Below are positions 14,521 through 17,503 of a DNA stretch of 17,503 bases, in pieces. Source of the stretch: an uncultured Butyricicoccus sp. (GTDB lineage: Bacteria > Bacillota > Clostridia > Oscillospirales > Butyricicoccaceae); contig UQVU01000026.1 of the NCBI GenBank assembly GCA_900544475.1, positions 1 to 17,503 of the forward strand, read 5' to 3'. Numbering within the stretch: position 1 is the stretch's first letter; every line of letters starts with the position of its first letter. The position numbers and the translations under genes are program-made. The notes under the pieces are model-generated. The model had not been told where the DNA came from and made no database searches. It saw only the letters and a program-made list of their open reading frames with translations.

Positions 14521-15321
14521 ATGCTGAACATGAAAGAGGTGCGGCGCATCGTCGTCAAGGTCGGCTCCTCGACGCTGACCTACGACAACGGCAAGCCGAA
14601 TATCCGCCGCATCGAGCAGTTGGTGCGCACCATCAGCGATCTTCAGAACCGCGGGTTCGAAATGGTGCTCGTGTCCTCGGGCGCCGTTGCGGTCGGCACC
14701 GCCAAGCTGGGACTCAAGGAGCGTCCGCGTGAGCTGGCCGTCAAGCAGGCGGCGGCGGCGGTCGGTCAGTGCGAACTGATGCACATTTACGATAAAATGT
14801 TCCTCGAATACGGCATCAACGTCGCGCAGATACTGCTCACGCGCGAAAACATCGTCGATACCGAGCAGCGTCAGAACATCCACAACACCTTCACCGAGCT
14901 GACCAAGATCGGCGTCGTCCCCATCATCAACGAGAACGACTCGGTCGCGACCGCCGAGCTGAAGCACATCGAGAACTTCGGCGATAACGATACGCTGTCC
15001 GCCGTCGTCGCGCGTATGTGCGAGGCCGACCTGCTCGTTATTTTCTCCGACATCGACGGTCTGTACGACTCCGACCCGCGCAAAAATCCGCAGGCGAAGC
15101 TCATCTCCCACGTGCCCGTCATCACGTCGAAGGTGCGCAAGATGGCCGGCGGTGCAGGCTCCTCGCTCGGCACGGGCGGCATGGCGACCAAAATCGGCGC
15201 CGCCGAGCTGTGCATGGACGCGAATATCCCCATGCTCGTCGCGAACGGCGACAAACAGGGCCTGCTCTACGACATCGTGGACGGCAAGCCGGTCGGCACG
15301 CTGTTCCAGAGAGAGTCTTAA
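14521..15321 (+). CDS. proB: Glutamate 5-kinase
   Basis: This 266-residue amino acid kinase phosphorylates glutamate to glutamyl-5-phosphate, the first step of proline synthesis. Visible motifs are VVKVGSSTL (11-19), VLVSSGAVAVG, INENDSV, NFGDNDTLSA, SDIDGLYDSDPR and the GGAGSSLGTGGMATK loop. The protein stops after the kinase domain and lacks the C-terminal PUA domain of the roughly 365-residue enterobacterial and Bacillus forms. ATG 14521 is chosen because GGAGGT lies nine bases before it; ATG 14530 is a weaker alternative. proA follows after 170 bases that contain a palindromic element. Confidence 0.96.
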   Translation: MLNMKEVRRIVVKVGSSTLTYDNGKPNIRRIEQLVRTISDLQNRGFEMVLVSSGAVAVGTAKLGLKERPRELAVKQAAAAVGQCELMHIYDKMFLEYGINVAQILLTRENIVDTEQRQNIHNTFTELTKIGVVPIINENDSVATAELKHIENFGDNDTLSAVVARMCEADLLVIFSDIDGLYDSDPRKNPQAKLISHVPVITSKVRKMAGGAGSSLGTGGMATKIGAAELCMDANIPMLVANGDKQGLLYDIVDGKPVGTLFQRES

Positions 15322-15322
15322 A

Positions 15323-15349
15323 CGGTTATATCTCTTAATCGGTTATATC
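15323..15349. repeat. Short tandem direct repeat after proB
   Basis: The ten bases CGGTTATATC occur at 15323-15332 and again at 15340-15349, a period of 17. The rest of the second unit is diverged. The repeat lies between the proB stop and the palindromic element and may be a small duplication. Confidence 0.6.
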
Positions 15350-15356
15350 AACAATC

Positions 15357-15440
15357 CGTAGGGCGGGCTGCCCTCAGCCCGCCGTTTCTAACGATAAGCA
15401 TCGATTTACAGGCGGCGGGGTGAGGGCACCCCGCCCTACG
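15357..15440. repeat. REP/MITE-like palindromic element between proB and proA
   Basis: Two arms of about 28 bases (15357-15384 and 15413-15440) are inverted copies with only two differences. Each arm is itself a perfect 9-bp hairpin (GGCGGGCTG/CAGCCCGCC and GGCGGGGTG/CACCCCGCC) with four-base loops, CCCT and AGGG, that are complementary to each other. The differences between the arms are paired within each arm, so each hairpin is preserved. The middle contains a small CGAT-AAGC-ATCG stem. The element can fold as two hairpins or as one long stem. It resembles scattered intergenic palindromes (REP or non-autonomous element type). Confidence 0.8.
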
Positions 15441-15491
15441 AACATTAAAAACCATCGGTACTCTAATGATAAAAAATATGAGGTGAAACCA

Positions 15492-16742
15492 ATGCGTCAG
15501 CTTCTTGAAATCGCCGAGGATGCACGCCGCGCCAAGTATACGGTTGCGAAACTCGGCACAAATGACAAAAACCGCGCTATTCTCGCCATCGCAGATGCGC
15601 TTGTCGCGCACGCGGACGAAATCATCGCGGCAAACAAAATCGACATCGAAAACGGCCGTGCCGCCGGTCTGAACGACGGTCTCATCGACCGCCTGATGCT
15701 GGACGAAAAGCGCATCGCCGGCATCGCGGAGGGCTGCCGTCAGGTCGCGGCGCTCCCCGACCCGGTGGGCGAGGTGCTCTGGATGCGCCGGCGTCCGAAC
15801 GGCCTGAATATCGGTCAGAAGCGCGTCCCGATGGGCGTCATCGGCATCATCTACGAGGCCCGTCCGAACGTTACCGTGGACGCGGCTGTGCTCTGCTTCA
15901 AGGCAGGCTCGGCCTGCATCCTGCGCGGCGGCAAGGAGGCGTTCCGCTCCTCGATGTGCCTGACCGGCATCATGCGCCGGGCGCTCGCTTCCTGCGGCCT
16001 GCCCGAAAACGCCATCAACCTCGTTGAGGACACCGCCCGCGAGACCGCGACGCAGATGATGAAGCTGAACGGCTATCTGGACGTTCTCATTCCGCGCGGC
16101 GGCGCAGGTCTTATTCAGTCGGTCGTCATGAACGCGACCGTCCCCGTCATCGAAACCGGCACCGGCAACTGCCACGTTTACGTGGACGCCTCCGCCGACC
16201 TCGAAATGGCGAAAAATATCCTCGTCAACGCGAAATGCCAGCGCCCGAGCGTGTGCAATGCCGCCGAGAGCCTGCTCGTGCACAAGGACGTCGCGGCGGC
16301 CTTCCTGCCGATGGCGGCGGAGGGTCTTGCCCCCGACCACGTGACCATTCACGGCTGCCCGCGCACGACCGAGATCCTCGGCGACGCCATTCTTCCGGCG
16401 ACCGATGAGGACTATGGCCGCGAGTACGGCGGCTACGAAATCTCCTGCAAGGTCGTGGACTCCATCGACGAGGCCATCGAGCACATCAACCGCTTCAACA
16501 CCGGCCACTCGGAGTGCATCGTGACGCGCGACTACGACGCTTCGCAGCGTTTTCTTGAGGAAGTGGACGCGGCGGCGGTCTATGTCAACGCCTCCACCCG
16601 CTTTACGGACGGTTTTGAGTTCGGTTTCGGCGCGGAAATCGGCATTTCGACCCAGAAGCTGCACGCACGCGGCCCGATGGGCCTGACCGCGCTGACCACG
16701 ACCAAGTATATCATTTACGGAAACGGTCAGGTGCGTTCATGA
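15492..16742 (+). CDS. proA: Glutamate-5-semialdehyde dehydrogenase (gamma-glutamyl phosphate reductase)
   Basis: This 416-residue NADPH-dependent enzyme reduces glutamyl-5-phosphate to glutamate-5-semialdehyde, the second step to proline. It belongs to the aldehyde dehydrogenase superfamily: GVIGIIYEARPNVTVDAA (115-132), PRGGAGLI (201-208), ETGTGNCHVYVD (221-232) and the catalytic Cys255 in QRPSVCNAAES. Residue 249 is Cys where Thr is common. Length is normal. The AGGTG site nine to ten bases before ATG 15492 fixes the start; an open frame extending to 15420 would run into the palindrome. The last codons overlap the next gene as ATGA. Confidence 0.97.
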   Translation: MRQLLEIAEDARRAKYTVAKLGTNDKNRAILAIADALVAHADEIIAANKIDIENGRAAGLNDGLIDRLMLDEKRIAGIAEGCRQVAALPDPVGEVLWMRRRPNGLNIGQKRVPMGVIGIIYEARPNVTVDAAVLCFKAGSACILRGGKEAFRSSMCLTGIMRRALASCGLPENAINLVEDTARETATQMMKLNGYLDVLIPRGGAGLIQSVVMNATVPVIETGTGNCHVYVDASADLEMAKNILVNAKCQRPSVCNAAESLLVHKDVAAAFLPMAAEGLAPDHVTIHGCPRTTEILGDAILPATDEDYGREYGGYEISCKVVDSIDEAIEHINRFNTGHSECIVTRDYDASQRFLEEVDAAAVYVNASTRFTDGFEFGFGAEIGISTQKLHARGPMGLTALTTTKYIIYGNGQVRS

Positions 16743-17356
16743 ACAAATCGGTCGAAAAAGAGTACAAATGGCGTGCCGACGAGCTGCTGCTGAGCCGTGC
16801 GCTGCTGTGGGCGTCCGCGCGTATCGGCAGCCAGAGCCGCACCATTCATATGGAGTCGAGCTACTACGACACGGCGGACGGAATGCTGCGCGAAAGCAAG
16901 ACCGCGCTGCGTCTGCGCCGGGAAAACGAGCGCAGCGTGTGCTGCATGAAGATACGCGGCGCGGAAAGCGGCACCGAGGGTCTGCGTGCGCACGAGGAAT
17001 ACCAGTGCGACGCAGAAACGCTCAAAGAGGGGCTCGCGAAGCTGCCCGGCAAGGGCGCGCCCGAAGCGCTCTGTGAGCAGCTGATGCAGCGCGAGCTTGT
17101 CGAAACCTGCACGGTTTCGTTCCGCCGCTGCGCGGTTCTGCTTCAGGAAAAGGACACCGTGTGCGAGCTGGCGCTCGATCAGGGCGAGCTGCGCCGCGAG
17201 GGCCGCTCCGCCCCGCTGTGCGAAATCGAGCTCGAATACGTCGCCGGCGACGAAAAAGCGTTCCATGCCCTCGCCGCCGAGCTCGCCGACCAGCTCGACC
17301 TCATCCCCGAAAACGAAAGCAAGCTCGCAAGGGCGTTGAAACTGTCACAAAACTAA
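16739..17356 (+). CDS. CYTH domain protein (triphosphate tunnel family)
   Basis: This 205-residue protein matches the CYTH/triphosphate-tunnel fold. It has the N-terminal ExExK motif (Glu6, Glu8, Lys10), YYDTADGMLRESKTALRLRR with Arg58 and Arg60, CMKI (Lys71), HEEYQ (Glu86, Glu87), CELALDQGEL, CEIELEY (Glu162, Glu164) and a terminal SKLARAL. These charged residues line a tunnel that binds triphosphate and metal ions. Bacterial members are mostly inorganic triphosphatases, with some adenylate cyclases or thiamine triphosphatases; which applies here is unknown. No CHAD domain is attached. Its ATG overlaps the proA stop by four bases (ATGA), implying translational coupling in a proBA operon. Confidence 0.88.
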   Translation: MNKSVEKEYKWRADELLLSRALLWASARIGSQSRTIHMESSYYDTADGMLRESKTALRLRRENERSVCCMKIRGAESGTEGLRAHEEYQCDAETLKEGLAKLPGKGAPEALCEQLMQRELVETCTVSFRRCAVLLQEKDTVCELALDQGELRREGRSAPLCEIELEYVAGDEKAFHALAAELADQLDLIPENESKLARALKLSQN

Positions 17357-17373
17357 CGTTTTGCCGACAAGTT

Positions 17374-17405
17374 GTGTTCTGGCAGCGCTTTGCGCCGCAG
17401 AACAC
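17374..17405. repeat. Stem-loop after the CYTH gene
   Basis: An 8-bp perfect inverted repeat (GTGTTCTG at 17374-17381 and CAGAACAC at 17398-17405) encloses a GC-rich core that can pair further (GCGC-TTT-GCGC). No T-run follows directly. Confidence 0.6.
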
Positions 17406-17413
17406 GGACGTCC

Positions 17414-17437
17414 GAAAGTTCCCATTCGGAAACTTTC
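17414..17437. repeat. Second stem-loop after the CYTH gene
   Basis: GAAAGTTCC pairs with GGAAACTTTC across one bulge. A competing stem, TCCGAA/TTCGGA (17411-17416 with 17425-17430), would exclude it. Confidence 0.5.
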
Positions 17438-17450
17438 TCCCTCTCAGAGT

Positions 17451-17483
17451 ATAAAAACCGAGGTACACGCCCCCGGTTTTTAT
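17451..17483. terminator. Bidirectional terminator-like hairpin
   Basis: A 10-bp perfect stem (ATAAAAACCG with CGGTTTTTAT, 17451-17460 and 17474-17483) encloses a 13-base loop. The A-rich and T-rich arms give a U-rich tail in either direction. It lies about 95 bases after the CYTH stop and is the likeliest end of the proBA operon. It could also terminate a gene converging from beyond the window. Confidence 0.65.
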
Positions 17484-17502
17484 GGTTTTGCAAAGCAAAA
17501 CC
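17484..17502. repeat. Perfect short palindrome at the window edge
   Basis: GGTTTTGC and GCAAAACC form a perfect 8-bp stem around AAA, directly abutting the preceding terminator-like hairpin. It may be a second terminator or part of a longer repeat cut by the window end. Confidence 0.5.
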
Positions 17503-17503
17503 T

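Noticed and set aside
15357..15440. A CRISPR array or intact insertion sequence between proB and proA
   Set aside because: There are only two inverted arms, no regular direct repeats with spacers, and no transposase frame.
15348..16664. A minus-strand open frame of 438 codons opposite proA
   Set aside because: ProA is unambiguous on the plus strand, and the shadow frame runs through the palindromic element.

Overview
The window reads as a chromosomal segment of a GC-rich, Gram-positive anaerobe of the Clostridia, most likely in the Oscillospirales (Ruminococcaceae/Butyricicoccaceae-like). The reasons are strong GGAGG ribosome binding sites, GTG and TTG starts, Firmicutes-type versions of MinD, MreC/MreD, methylglyoxal synthase and an LTA-synthase-family enzyme, and GC-rich codon use that leaves long empty frames opposite the genes. 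The lineage is an inference from gene content; no rRNA or tRNA gene is present to fix it.

Layout. Positions 1-403 are a gene-poor, partly AT-rich edge with two leftward terminators and one doubtful short ORF. From 404 to 14275 all genes lie on the minus strand. Read in the direction of transcription they are zapA, a U32-family iron-sulfur protein, maf, mreC, mreD and a class B penicillin-binding protein (mrdA type). An internal promoter at 7564-7592 then starts minD, mgsA, hisS, two tandem small membrane proteins and aspS. A hairpin terminator follows aspS, and an LTA-synthase-like sulfatase-fold enzyme comes last. From 14276 to 14520 is a divergent promoter region. The plus strand then carries proB, an unusual palindromic element, proA and a CYTH-domain protein, ending in a cluster of stem-loops at 17374-17502.

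Themes. The left operon joins cell division and shape (ZapA, MreC, MreD, PBP2, a MinD-like ATPase) to envelope polymer synthesis (the LTA-synthase-like enzyme) and to translation (HisRS, AspRS). The right operon makes glutamate-5-semialdehyde, the proline precursor (ProB, ProA), and couples a triphosphate-binding CYTH protein to it through a start/stop overlap. MreB, RodA, MinC and MinE, often found beside these genes, are absent from the window.

No wholly new defence or mobile system was found. The most interesting items are a duplicated pair of small membrane proteins inserted between hisS and aspS, a MinD that stops where the membrane-targeting tail should begin, a double-hairpin palindrome with compensatory base changes between proB and proA, and a possible short transcript in the AT-rich left edge.
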